64,000 nucleotides of DNA from an uncultured Chromatiaceae bacterium (GTDB lineage Bacteria; Pseudomonadota; Gammaproteobacteria; Enterobacterales; Alteromonadaceae), in assembly GCA_937978655.1 (NCBI GenBank), contig CALJUX010000088.1, positions 26,222 to 90,221 of the forward strand, read 5' to 3'. Below are positions 42,865-51,358 of this stretch, piece after piece (positions within the stretch are counted from its first letter, which is position 1; each line of letters begins with the position of its first letter). The translations under genes were made by a program, and so were the position numbers. A model generated the notes under the pieces. That model was given only the letters and a program-made list of their open reading frames with translations, was not told the origin of the DNA and searched no databases.

Positions 42865-43450
42865 TTTTATTGCGGCTGGTGCCGGATTATTGGTGTTGTG
42901 GCCATTTCTGGCGCTGCTGGCGTTGTTGGTACGTGTCAAACTCGGCAGTCCGGTGTTATTCCGACAGCAACGTGCCGGCTTAGATGGCAAGCCATTTCAT
43001 CTGTATAAATTCCGTTCGATGACACAGGCCTGCGATGCGCAGGGGCAGTTGTTACCGGACGCTGTGCGCCTGACGGCCTTTGGCCGGCTGCTGCGTTCGA
43101 CCAGCCTGGATGAACTGCCTGGCTTGTGGAATGTGTTGTGTGGCGAGATGAGCCTGGTCGGTCCGAGGCCGTTGTTGCCGGAGTATCTGCCGTTATATTC
43201 GCCGCAACAGGCGCGCCGGCATGAAGTACTACCTGGTATTACCGGCTGGGCGCAGGTCAATGGCCGCAATGCGATCAGCTGGGAGCAGAAGTTTGAACTG
43301 GATGTCTGGTATGTGGATAACCGGAGTTTCTGGCTTGATCTGCAAATTTTGTGGAAGACCGTAGCTAAGGTATTAAAACGTGATGGCATCAGTAATGCTC
43401 AGGACGTGACCATGCCGCCATTCGAAGGAAGCGCTAAGCATGACCGTTAA
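42842..43450 (+). CDS. Undecaprenyl-phosphate sugar phosphotransferase (PglC type)
   Basis: Small monotopic phosphoglycosyl transferase of 202 residues that starts the repeat unit by moving a sugar-1-phosphate to undecaprenyl phosphate. It has one N-terminal membrane-entering helix (LFDFIAAGAGLLVLWPFLALLALLV in two halves), FHLYKFRSMT, the catalytic Asp-Glu in TSLDELPGLWNVL, GEMSLVGPRPLL and PGITGWAQVNGRN. It lacks the multi-helix N-terminal part of WbaP/WcaJ. The start is a TTG at 42842 inside the preceding gene. The donor sugar is not determined by sequence reading; UDP-diNAcBac- or HexNAc-type donors are known in this class. Confidence 0.93.
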   Translation: MKLKRLFDFIAAGAGLLVLWPFLALLALLVRVKLGSPVLFRQQRAGLDGKPFHLYKFRSMTQACDAQGQLLPDAVRLTAFGRLLRSTSLDELPGLWNVLCGEMSLVGPRPLLPEYLPLYSPQQARRHEVLPGITGWAQVNGRNAISWEQKFELDVWYVDNRSFWLDLQILWKTVAKVLKRDGISNAQDVTMPPFEGSAKHDR

Positions 43451-44420
43451 TCAGACCAAACAAAATGTGTTGATCCTGTCTGCTGGCCGCCGTGTTTCGC
43501 TGGTCAGGGCGTTTCAGACTGCGGCCAAAGCCTATGCGGCCAAAGTGTTTACTGCGGATATGAAACCAGATTTTTCTGCGGCCTGTCAGATCAGCGACGG
43601 GGCTTTTTATTTGCCGCATGTCAAAACTGAGCAGTATGACAGCGCATTACTGCAATTATGTCAGGCGCATGGCATTGGCATCGTCATTCCGACGATCGAT
43701 ACAGAATTGCTCCGACTGGCCGATTTGCGCCAGGATTTTGCGGCACATGGTATCCGGATTGTGGTGTCAGATCAGGCGCATATCCGCGCCTGTCGCGATA
43801 AACGGCTGACGCATCAGCTGTTTGACCGCATTGGCCTGGCCTATCCGCACACCTACAGCCCCGAACAAATCTGCTTTCCTTGTTTTGCCAAGCCGGTTTC
43901 CGGCAGTCTGAGCCAGAATATCCGCATTCTGCATGACCAGGCGGAACTGGACAGCTGGAAAGTTGATCCGGCGCAGATGTTGTTTATGGAAGTGATTTCT
44001 GCCGAGCAGTATCGGGAATATACCGTTGACTGTTATTTTGGCCTCGACCATCAGCTGAAAATGATGGTGCCGCGTTTACGCTATGAAGTGCGTGGTGGTG
44101 AGGTCAGTAAGGGCATCACAGATAAATCGTTGCTGGCGTTACTGCTGCCTTATTTCCGTCAGTTACCCGGCGCTGTCGGCTGCCAGACGATTCAGCTGTT
44201 CCGCCACAAAGACGCTGATCAGGTGCTTGGTATCGAAATTAATCCGCGATTTGGCGGCGGCTATCCGCTGTCTTATCTGGCCGGTGCTGACTTTCCCGCC
44301 TTGTTATTACGCGAGCTGCTGGCAAAAGAGTCGCTCAGTTACAGCGATGACTGGCAGGATAAACTGATGATGCTGCGTTATGACGCTGAAATTCTGGTGC
44401 CAAATGCCGACTATCAATAG
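43440..44420 (+). CDS. ATP-grasp domain protein of carbamoyl-phosphate-synthase-like type
   Basis: The 326-residue protein has an N-terminal nucleotide-fold part (NVLILSAGRRVSLVRAFQ), a central VIPTIDTELLRLADLR segment and ATP-grasp elements such as FPCFAKPVSGSLSQNI, EYTVDCYFG and the metal-binding LGIEINPRFGGGYPLS. Such enzymes join a carboxylate to an amine or similar nucleophile using ATP. In glycan loci they may add an amino acid or other acyl group to an amino sugar, but the substrate here is unknown. It overlaps the phosphotransferase by 11 bases and the HAD gene by 17 bases, so all three are probably translationally coupled. Confidence 0.85.
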   Translation: MTVNQTKQNVLILSAGRRVSLVRAFQTAAKAYAAKVFTADMKPDFSAACQISDGAFYLPHVKTEQYDSALLQLCQAHGIGIVIPTIDTELLRLADLRQDFAAHGIRIVVSDQAHIRACRDKRLTHQLFDRIGLAYPHTYSPEQICFPCFAKPVSGSLSQNIRILHDQAELDSWKVDPAQMLFMEVISAEQYREYTVDCYFGLDHQLKMMVPRLRYEVRGGEVSKGITDKSLLALLLPYFRQLPGAVGCQTIQLFRHKDADQVLGIEINPRFGGGYPLSYLAGADFPALLLRELLAKESLSYSDDWQDKLMMLRYDAEILVPNADYQ

Positions 44421-45066
44421 CCAGACCGTGGTGGTGTTTGACCTTGATGATACTTTGTATGCAGAGCGGAGCTTCCAGGCTTCAGGTTATCGCCAGATAG
44501 CGACACAGCTCAGCCGGTTATTTCATGTGAATGCGCACGCCGCATTAAATGAGGTCATGGCATCCGACAGTCCTGATCATCTTGGGCTGCTGCTGGAAAA
44601 ACTGGCGTTACCGCAGCAACTGAAAAGCAGCCTGCTGGACCTGTATCGCACCCATACACCGGATATCTGTTTGTTACCCGGCGCAGCAGCATTGTGGCAA
44701 TGGTTGCGTCAGCAGGGCTGTGCTATCGCAGTGATCACCGATGGCCGCTCGTTTACGCAACGGATGAAGCTGGCGCAACTCGCGTTGCCGGACCAGCCTG
44801 ATCTGGTGCTGGTGTCCGAAGAGATCGGCGTGCAGAAACCTGATCAGCGCGCTTTTATTGCGGTCGAACAGATGTTCCCAAATAAGCAATACCTGTATAT
44901 TGCCGATAACCCGAAAAAAGATTTTATTGCGCCGCGTCGGCGCGGCTGGCGCAGCATCGGCGTCAGGCATCTGACGGTCCGTGTGCATCCTTGTGCAGAT
45001 GTTGCGGCGGATTTACAGCCGGATGTCTGGGTTGATAGTATTTCTGAAGTAAAAGACAAGTTGTGA
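44404..45066 (+). CDS. HAD-superfamily hydrolase
   Basis: The 220-residue protein shows motif I FDLDDTLYAER, motif II in VITDGRSFTQRM, a lysine in EEIGVQKPDQRAF and the acidic motif IADNPKKDF, giving a complete HAD phosphatase-type active site with a helical cap. The ATG at 44404 is just ahead of the first strand and inside the ATP-grasp gene. In this locus it could dephosphorylate a sugar phosphate or act with the overlapping ATP-grasp enzyme. The substrate cannot be read from sequence. Confidence 0.86.
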   Translation: MPTINSQTVVVFDLDDTLYAERSFQASGYRQIATQLSRLFHVNAHAALNEVMASDSPDHLGLLLEKLALPQQLKSSLLDLYRTHTPDICLLPGAAALWQWLRQQGCAIAVITDGRSFTQRMKLAQLALPDQPDLVLVSEEIGVQKPDQRAFIAVEQMFPNKQYLYIADNPKKDFIAPRRRGWRSIGVRHLTVRVHPCADVAADLQPDVWVDSISEVKDKL

Positions 45067-45072
45067 GTATTT

Positions 45073-46248
45073 ATGCTGAATACACCATTCTCGTGCTGGC
45101 CGTCATTTTCTGACGAAGAAGTCAACGCCGTTGCGGCCGTGATCCGTTCCAACAAAGTGAACTACTGGACCGGTGATGAATGCCGGAAGTTTGAACAGGA
45201 GTTTGCCGCATGGGCAGGGGTTAAACATGCAGTCAGCCTGTGTAACGGCACCGTGGCGCTTGACCTGGCGCTGAAGGCGTTGAATGTCGGACCCGGTGAT
45301 GAAGTGATTGTCACGCCCCGTACTTTTCTGGCGTCTGTGTCCTGTGTGGTCAATGCCGGCGCCACGCCGGTTTTTGCCGATGTGGATTTAAACAGTCAGA
45401 ACCTGACTGCCGCTTCCATCGATGCGGTGCGTACGGCCAAAACCAAAGCGGTGATCGTGGTGCATCTGGCGGGTATGCCGGCAGAGATGGACCCGATTAT
45501 GGCACTGGCTGCCGAGCATAATTTTTACGTCATTGAAGACTGTGCCCAGGCACATGGCGCTTTGTACAAAGGCCGCTCTGTCGGCTCCATCGGTCATATC
45601 GGCGCCTGGTCGTTTTGTCAGGATAAAATCATGACCACCGGTGGCGAAGGTGGCATGGTAACTACCAATGATCCGGCGCTCTGGTCGTTGATGTGGTCGT
45701 TTAAAGATCACGGCAAAAGCCATGATTCTGTGTATACCAAAGCGCATCCGCCGGGCTTTCGCTGGGTCCATGACAGCTTCGGTACCAACTGGCGTATGCT
45801 GGAAGTGCAGGCGGTGATTGGCCGGATCCAGTTAAAACAGATGGCCGCCTGGTCGGCACAGCGCCGGGAACATGCCGCGATGCTGGATCGCGCCGTCAGT
45901 GAACTGCCGTTATTACGCGCGGTCAATGTGCCTGAGTACATCAGTCATGGTTATTACAAACATTACTTTTTTGTCCGCCGCGAGTTGCTGGCAGAAGGAT
46001 GGAGCCGTGACCGTATCATTGCGGCTATCAATGACGCGGGAGTTCCCTGTTATCAGGGCAGTTGCTCCGAGGTCTATCTGGAAAAGGCATTTGATGACAC
46101 CGGCTGGCGTCCGGCAACACCGCTGCCAAATGCCCGTGAGCTTGGCGAAACCAGCCTGATGTTGCTGGTTCATCCGACCCTGACCGCGGCAGAAATGGCC
46201 AAAACGGCCCGGGTTCTGACCGAAGTTGTGACGGCTGCGAGCCGATAG
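45073..46248 (+). CDS. DegT/DnrJ/EryC1 family aminotransferase
   Basis: Second sugar aminotransferase of the locus, 391 residues. Motifs are VNYWTGDECRKFEQEFA, LCNGTVALDLALKALNVGPG, VIVTPRTFLASVSCVVNAG, EDCAQAHGALYKG and PLP-lysine Lys185 in SFCQDKIMTTGGEGGMV. It differs clearly from the VioA-like enzyme at 32172, so a second 4-keto or 3-keto sugar substrate is expected. No 4,6-dehydratase of the WbpM/PglF type is in the window to make it. It starts 6 bases after the HAD gene. Product unknown. Confidence 0.88.
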   Translation: MLNTPFSCWPSFSDEEVNAVAAVIRSNKVNYWTGDECRKFEQEFAAWAGVKHAVSLCNGTVALDLALKALNVGPGDEVIVTPRTFLASVSCVVNAGATPVFADVDLNSQNLTAASIDAVRTAKTKAVIVVHLAGMPAEMDPIMALAAEHNFYVIEDCAQAHGALYKGRSVGSIGHIGAWSFCQDKIMTTGGEGGMVTTNDPALWSLMWSFKDHGKSHDSVYTKAHPPGFRWVHDSFGTNWRMLEVQAVIGRIQLKQMAAWSAQRREHAAMLDRAVSELPLLRAVNVPEYISHGYYKHYFFVRRELLAEGWSRDRIIAAINDAGVPCYQGSCSEVYLEKAFDDTGWRPATPLPNARELGETSLMLLVHPTLTAAEMAKTARVLTEVVTAASR

Positions 46249-46381
46249 CATGGCCCGGACACGGATGCCCGGCTGTATCCATTTATAGGATTGGCCGGGA
46301 TATTCGTGATATATTCCCGCACCTTTTCGCGAAAGCAGCAGAGACCCGCGCGTTTGTTGTGCAAGGTTATTTTTCAGGAGT
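46249..46381 (+). other. Gap with palindrome upstream of a GT2 gene
   Basis: This 133-bp gap holds a perfect 10-bp palindrome TTTCGCGAAA at 46325-46334 and an imperfect hairpin formed by CGGGA and TCCCG on either side of ATAT tracts at about 46298-46321. A CAGGAG ribosome site precedes the ATG at 46382. No sigma-70 promoter with good spacing is convincing. It may contain a promoter or operator for the last glycosyltransferase gene. Confidence 0.25.
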
Positions 46382-47248
46382 ATGTCTGACGGCATGCAAT
46401 CAAGTAATGAACTGGTAAGTATTTATATCCCGACCAGGGATAGAATTGATTTGCTCAGACGTGCAGTGAAAAGCTGTGTGGTGCAGGATTATCCGCATCT
46501 GGAAATTATCATTTCCGATGATGGCTCAGCGGCGGAACACCGCCAGCAACTGACCGAATTAGCCGCACTGGACCCGCGCATTCAGATCATCAGCTCCGAC
46601 ACGCCGCAGGGCGCCTGTGCTGCGCGCAATAAAGCCATTGCCGCGGCAAAAGGCTATTTTATCACCGGTCTGGATGATGACGACGAGTTTATGCCAAACC
46701 GGATCAGCTGTTTTATCAGGTCTTGGCAACAAACCGCTGGCAAAGCGGCGTTTTTGTGCGCGAACAGTGAAGTGATCATTACCGGTGGCTTGCGGCTGAA
46801 GCAAAAAAAACGGCCGCAGGCGATCACGTTAAACCAGCTGCTGCACGCCAATATTATCGGTAATCAACTTTTTACAAAAACTGAATATTTGCGTGCTATT
46901 GGTGGTTTTGACGAACAGCTCAGCGCACGGCAGGATTATGAAACCTGGCTGCGTCTGGCCGAGCGTTTTGGTGATGGTCAGCGTATTCCTGACGTCACTT
47001 ACCTGGTACATCAGGATCATCGCTACGAGCGTATTTCCAATTCGTCACGTCGCATCCAGGGATATGATTACGTCTTCAGTAAGCATAAACACCTGATGAA
47101 TGACTCGCAGAAACAGAGCCATTTGTTTTACCGGCGTTTGTACACCGAAAACCCGTCTTTGTTGCCGCTGTTAGCGAAAACGCCATTGCGGTTATGGCCG
47201 GTGGCGATCAAAGTGATTTCGTTACGGATGTTAGGTTACAAAGTATAA
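46382..47248 (+). CDS. Family 2 glycosyltransferase
   Basis: The 288-residue protein starts with a short leader and the GT2 strand VSIYIPTRDRIDLLRRAV, followed by EIIISDDGSAAEHR, CAARNKAIAAAKG and the DXD-type TGLDDDDEFMP near residue 100. A C-terminal part with ISNSSRRIQGYDYVFSKHKH is present. CAGGAG lies directly before the ATG at 46382. It stands between the glycan locus and the secretion operon, 32 bp before gspG, so it could glycosylate the glycan or a secreted protein. Specificity is unknown. Confidence 0.88.
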   Translation: MSDGMQSSNELVSIYIPTRDRIDLLRRAVKSCVVQDYPHLEIIISDDGSAAEHRQQLTELAALDPRIQIISSDTPQGACAARNKAIAAAKGYFITGLDDDDEFMPNRISCFIRSWQQTAGKAAFLCANSEVIITGGLRLKQKKRPQAITLNQLLHANIIGNQLFTKTEYLRAIGGFDEQLSARQDYETWLRLAERFGDGQRIPDVTYLVHQDHRYERISNSSRRIQGYDYVFSKHKHLMNDSQKQSHLFYRRLYTENPSLLPLLAKTPLRLWPVAIKVISLRMLGYKV

Positions 47249-47280
47249 ATTTGTCGTACTTCTTACATTGAGATTCGAAC

Positions 47281-47682
47281 ATGAAACAAAGATTGTCTGC
47301 AGGTTTTAGTTTAATTGAGCTGTTAATTGTGATTGCCATTATGGGCGTGCTCGCATCGATCATCGCACCGGAAATGTTTGGCAAGGTGGATTCATCCAGC
47401 CGCAAAGCCGCAGTGGCGCAGATGAAACTGCTGGAAACCGCTTTGGATACCTACCGGCTCGATACCGGCAATTATCCAAAATCGCTGCAAGAGCTGATTA
47501 AAAGTGACCAGAAAAACTGGGATGGCCCGTACCTGCCAAAAGAGGTTCCCACAGATCCCTGGGGTAATCCGTATGTGTATACCGCACCGGGAACTGGTGG
47601 CAAAGCCTTTGACTTGTTGAGTTACGGTAAAGATGGTGTCGCAGGTGGTACGGATTCAAACGAGGACATCGTACATCAATGA
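47281..47682 (+). CDS. gspG: Type II secretion major pseudopilin GspG
   Basis: Main subunit of the periplasmic pseudopilus. The 133 residues begin MKQRLSAG followed by the prepilin cleavage site and methylated-Phe helix FSLIELLIVIAIMG, with Glu5 present. The C-terminal half has the GspG hallmarks DTGNYPKSLQEL, VPTDPWGNPYVY and LLSYGKDGVAGGTDSNEDI, including the calcium-binding aspartates. Position 47244-47249 (TATAAA) could be a -10 box for the operon, but its -35 is weak. It is the first gene of the operon rather than lying after gspF, and it overlaps gspE (ATGA). Confidence 0.94.
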   Translation: MKQRLSAGFSLIELLIVIAIMGVLASIIAPEMFGKVDSSSRKAAVAQMKLLETALDTYRLDTGNYPKSLQELIKSDQKNWDGPYLPKEVPTDPWGNPYVYTAPGTGGKAFDLLSYGKDGVAGGTDSNEDIVHQ

Positions 47683-49322
47683 GCAGAATGACTCAGTGCT
47701 TGCTGCAGTTTGGTGTCTCTGCCATTGAATTAGACAAAGCAGAGACCTACCAGCGCAAATACGGCGGCCAACTGGAGCAGGTTTTAGTAAATATGGGGAG
47801 CTTGTCGTCAGAGCTGTTACCGGATTTTTACTGCAGTCTGCTGCAATTACCACGTTTTGATGAAGCCACAGCAACTGAGTGGACGCTGCCGGATTCTGCC
47901 CGTCAGTTTCCGGTCGAGGCGCTGGCGGAATTGCAATGGCTACCTTTGCAAAAAAACGAACAGGGCTGGTGTTTTGTCACCTCGCAGCCGTTAAACCGTC
48001 AGGCATTAGAGTTATTGGGCGCTGATGCCCAAACCATCAGTTTGCAAATCGCCACGGCGGAGCAAATCAATCTGCTCAAAGCCTGCCTGGACAGCCCTGA
48101 GCAACACGACGGTTTGTCACTGGGCGAAGAACGCCGGCTGCGCGAGCTGGCCCTCGAGGCGCCAACCGTCAATCTGCTGAACGCACTGGTGACCCGGGCA
48201 TTGCGCCTGCGAGCTTCTGACATGCATATTGAGCCGGTCGCCGGCCGCGGCAAAGTGCGATTTCGTATTGATGGGGTATTGCAAGACGCTGATACCATTC
48301 CGTCGCCGCTACTGTTGCCAGTGATCACCCGGCTCAAGATCCTCAGTAACATGGATATCGCGGAAAAACGCCGGCCGCAGGATGGCAAAATTGAGATGAA
48401 AATCAGTGGCACTGAGCTGGATATCCGGGTCTCAGCGTTACCACTGAACGACGGTGAAAGTATCGTCATGCGGTTTTTACGCAAAGACGCCATTCGCTAT
48501 GATATGGCCGTTCTCGGGATTTCTGCCGATATTGAACAACAGATCCAGCAGGATTTGCAGACCACCGCTGGTGTGATCTTACTGACAGGGCCCACCGGCT
48601 CCGGTAAAACCACCAGCCTGTACACCTTTTTGAATCAGCTTAATACGCCCGGTGTCAAAATCATCACGCTGGAAGACCCGGTGGAATATCAGCTCGAAGG
48701 CATTAATCAGGTGCAGGTACAGCCTGACATTGGTTTTGATTTCGCCGCTGGACTGCGCAGCATAGTCCGGCAAGACCCGGACATTATTATGCTCGGTGAG
48801 ATCCGGGATAAAGAAACTGCAGCTATTGCGATGCAATCCGCTTTAACCGGCCACCTGGTGTTTTCAACGGTACATACCAACGATGCGCCCAGTGCCTATA
48901 CCCGTTTATTGGATCTGGGCATCGAAGAGTTTCTGCTCAATGCGGCTTTAGTGTCGATTGTGGCGCAGCGGCTGGTGCGTAAACTCTGTCCGCATTGTGC
49001 TGCTCCGGACACGGCAATTGCAGCCCATCCGGCTTACGGGCAAATTCAGCAACTGGCGGCACAGCTGCAATTACCCGTGGATGTGCGTCGCGCTGCAGGC
49101 TGTGAGCATTGTCAGCACACCGGCTTTTCCGGCCGGGTCGCTATTATTGAATATCTGCGCTGCGATGAATCCATCAAGCAAATCCCCAAAGACCAGGACT
49201 TTATTCTGAAGGCCCGCGCCGTGAATAAACAACGCGGCGCGAGAAATTTGCTCGAAGATGGTTTGTTAAAAGTCGCGCAGGGGGTCACCACCATTGACGA
49301 GGTGATCAGGGTGGCTGGCTGA
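47679..49322 (+). CDS. gspE: Type II secretion assembly ATPase GspE
   Basis: Cytoplasmic hexameric ATPase that drives pseudopilus growth. The 547-residue protein has an N-terminal GspE_N domain, then VRFRIDGVLQD, the Walker A loop GPTGSGKTTS near residues 303-311, the Asp box LEDPVEYQLEGINQVQV, Walker B DPDIIMLGEIRD and the His box TGHLVFSTVHTNDAP. Two CxxC pairs (CPHC at about 436-439, CEHC at about 475-478) form the GspE zinc element, which distinguishes it from PilT. It overlaps gspG by four bases and gspF by one. Confidence 0.95.
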   Translation: MSRMTQCLLQFGVSAIELDKAETYQRKYGGQLEQVLVNMGSLSSELLPDFYCSLLQLPRFDEATATEWTLPDSARQFPVEALAELQWLPLQKNEQGWCFVTSQPLNRQALELLGADAQTISLQIATAEQINLLKACLDSPEQHDGLSLGEERRLRELALEAPTVNLLNALVTRALRLRASDMHIEPVAGRGKVRFRIDGVLQDADTIPSPLLLPVITRLKILSNMDIAEKRRPQDGKIEMKISGTELDIRVSALPLNDGESIVMRFLRKDAIRYDMAVLGISADIEQQIQQDLQTTAGVILLTGPTGSGKTTSLYTFLNQLNTPGVKIITLEDPVEYQLEGINQVQVQPDIGFDFAAGLRSIVRQDPDIIMLGEIRDKETAAIAMQSALTGHLVFSTVHTNDAPSAYTRLLDLGIEEFLLNAALVSIVAQRLVRKLCPHCAAPDTAIAAHPAYGQIQQLAAQLQLPVDVRRAAGCEHCQHTGFSGRVAIIEYLRCDESIKQIPKDQDFILKARAVNKQRGARNLLEDGLLKVAQGVTTIDEVIRVAG

Positions 49323-50524
49323 TGCAAAGATTTGACTACGAAGGTTTTGACAGCACTGGTGCCAGGGTTGCCGGGGAAATTGACGCGTCAACTGCTGAAG
49401 AGGCAATGGGTCAGCTGAAACAGCGCGCTGTGCTGGTCAAAACGCTCAAAGTCCGTCAGGCGGAAAAAACTTCTTTGTTGTCAGGTCCGGTGCAACCGGG
49501 TCTGGCCGATTTGGAACTGCTGACGGCTGAGCTGTCAGTATTATTGGATGCCGGATTGAAAATCGATAAAGGCATCGAGATCCTGCGCAAGACCAACCAA
49601 AAGCCTTCGATGAAAGTGTTGCTGGACAAAGTCAGTCAGAGTTTGCAGCGCGGTCAGCAACTTTCAGATGCACTGTCGCAGTTTGGCAATGTGTTTGATC
49701 CGCTTTATATCAACCTGTTACGCATCGGTGAAACCACCGGCCAACTGGCGGAAGTGTTTCGCCGCTTAGCCCGCGATTTGGCATTTCGCCGCGACCTGCG
49801 CAGTAAAATTGTGCAGTCTGTAACTTACCCGCTGGTGATTTTGTTTGTCTGTATCAGCTCGGTGTTATTTATCTTTAATTTTGTTGTCCCGAACCTTGCC
49901 AAAATGTTCAATGGCCAGGCAGATCTGCCGATTTACACCCGGATGTTGCTCGGTACGTCCGAATGGCTGATCCAATATCAACTGTGGCTGCTTGGTGCTT
50001 TGGTGCTGGGTGCTGTCGCGATCAACCGGGGCTGGCGTACTCCTGCGGTGCAGGATGTGGTGCAGCGCTGGCAATTAAAACTGCCCCTGCTACGCACAGC
50101 CACTGTTCTGGTGGAGCGGATCCGCTTTAACAGCGGTTTATCAATGATGCTGCAGTCTGGTGTTTCGATTGACGTCGCACTTGAGTTGGCCATTGGTAAT
50201 GTGCGTAATCAACTGATCCGGCAAGAAGTCACCATCGCGCTTGGCAAAATAAAACGCGGTGAAATGTTATCTGCGGCGCTGAAACAAAGCTGCCTGTACC
50301 CAGATCTCTTTGCATCGTTACTGAGTATTGGTGAAGAAAGCGGTGAGCTGGCGCGCATTTTTGATGAGATCACGCAGCGCAGCCAGCGCGAATTTTCGGC
50401 CTGGGTGACCCGGCTGACCACGTTGCTCGAACCGCTGATGATGCTGGTGATGGGCGGCATTGTGGGCAGTGTGGTGATCATTATGATGGTCAGCATCAAC
50501 GCGACGTCTACCGGCGGGCTGTGA
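49322..50524 (+). CDS. gspF: Type II secretion inner-membrane platform protein GspF
   Basis: Polytopic protein that couples GspE to the pseudopilus. The 400 residues start FDYEGFDSTGARVAGEIDA and contain two repeats of the T2SSF domain, the first with ELSVLLDAGLKIDKGIEIL and LRIGETTGQLAEVF, the second with GLSMMLQSGVSIDVALELA and LSIGEESGELARIF. Three membrane segments lie near residues 165-195, 220-235 and 370-395. It is joined to gspE by a TGATG overlap and shares one base with gspH. Confidence 0.95.
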   Translation: MQRFDYEGFDSTGARVAGEIDASTAEEAMGQLKQRAVLVKTLKVRQAEKTSLLSGPVQPGLADLELLTAELSVLLDAGLKIDKGIEILRKTNQKPSMKVLLDKVSQSLQRGQQLSDALSQFGNVFDPLYINLLRIGETTGQLAEVFRRLARDLAFRRDLRSKIVQSVTYPLVILFVCISSVLFIFNFVVPNLAKMFNGQADLPIYTRMLLGTSEWLIQYQLWLLGALVLGAVAINRGWRTPAVQDVVQRWQLKLPLLRTATVLVERIRFNSGLSMMLQSGVSIDVALELAIGNVRNQLIRQEVTIALGKIKRGEMLSAALKQSCLYPDLFASLLSIGEESGELARIFDEITQRSQREFSAWVTRLTTLLEPLMMLVMGGIVGSVVIIMMVSINATSTGGL

Positions 50525-50922
50525 TGAAACGTGGCTTCTCTCTGATTGAATTGCTGGTGGTGCTGGCAATCATGGGGGTGATCATGTCGGTGGTTGGTCC
50601 GTTCGCCCAGCAGCAAATCCAGCGCAGTGAAGCCACCTCCGAGTATATGGAAGCGCAGTCGATTATCCGTAATGCGGGGCGCAAAGCCTTTCTGGCCGGA
50701 CAGCCCGTTGTCTTAACTTTTAATGGCAAGTTATTGGTGTCGGACCAACCTGGGCTCGTCGCCGATAAACAGTTTGTCCATCTGTTTTTTCCAGAGCAAC
50801 AAATTCTGTTTAACGCCAATGGCCTGAGTGCTCAGACCCAGGTCCGGCTGCAAGTGAATAAAAAAGAAAAAATAATCGCACTGGAACAACCCGGAACTGT
50901 GTATGCAAATGTGGCGCACTAG
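50524..50922 (+). CDS. gspH: Type II secretion minor pseudopilin GspH
   Basis: Minor pseudopilin of 132 residues. The leader is only MKRG, followed by the type IV prepilin helix FSLIELLVVLAIMGVIMSV with Glu5. The C-terminal domain is short and beta-rich (PVVLTFNGKLLVSDQ, LFFPEQQILFNANG), which fits GspH better than GspG or GspI. The ATG at 50524 is preferred over the GTG at 50521. It overlaps gspI by 20 bases. Confidence 0.85.
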   Translation: MKRGFSLIELLVVLAIMGVIMSVVGPFAQQQIQRSEATSEYMEAQSIIRNAGRKAFLAGQPVVLTFNGKLLVSDQPGLVADKQFVHLFFPEQQILFNANGLSAQTQVRLQVNKKEKIIALEQPGTVYANVAH

Positions 50923-51358
50923 TCGGCGAATGCAGAGACAGCGGGGCTTTACGCTGCTGGAAATTTTATTGGCAATGGTCTTGCTGTTCAGCGCGCTGGC
51001 GATTGTCAGCGATGGCTTTCAGGCATCGCGCCTGAACAGTCAGCAAGCGGCTGACAACATCACCATGCTGGCGCCACTGCCGCTGATCCTGGATGCAGTG
51101 CGCCAACAAATCCGCGAAACCAAAGGCCGGGCGCCTGCCGGCGACGGCAGTATCAATCAGGTTAAATACAGCTACAGCGCTGAACTATTGCAACAGGCTG
51201 CGCCACCGGCCAAGTATCAGGTGGAAACCGGCACCGAGTTGCGGTACCAGCCGCGGTTTATGCTGTATCAGGTCAGATTAACGCTGAACTATCGCGAGCG
51301 CAGTCGTGTGCTTGAATTCCGGGAGGTCGCATGGAGCGAGTCTCGTCTGGCCGAATAG
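50903..51358 (+). CDS. gspI: Type II secretion minor pseudopilin GspI
   Basis: Minor pseudopilin of 151 residues that forms the tip complex with GspJ and GspK. The prepilin cleavage site lies in RQRG before FTLLEILLAMVLLFSALAIV, with Glu5. The middle LILDAVRQQIRETKG and C-terminal YQVRLTLNYRER strands fit GspI. The ATG at 50903 has GGAA 6 bases upstream; later ATGs at 50909 and 50930 would only shorten the leader peptide. It overlaps gspH by 20 bases and gspJ by 28 bases. Confidence 0.85.
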   Translation: MQMWRTSRRMQRQRGFTLLEILLAMVLLFSALAIVSDGFQASRLNSQQAADNITMLAPLPLILDAVRQQIRETKGRAPAGDGSINQVKYSYSAELLQQAAPPAKYQVETGTELRYQPRFMLYQVRLTLNYRERSRVLEFREVAWSESRLAE

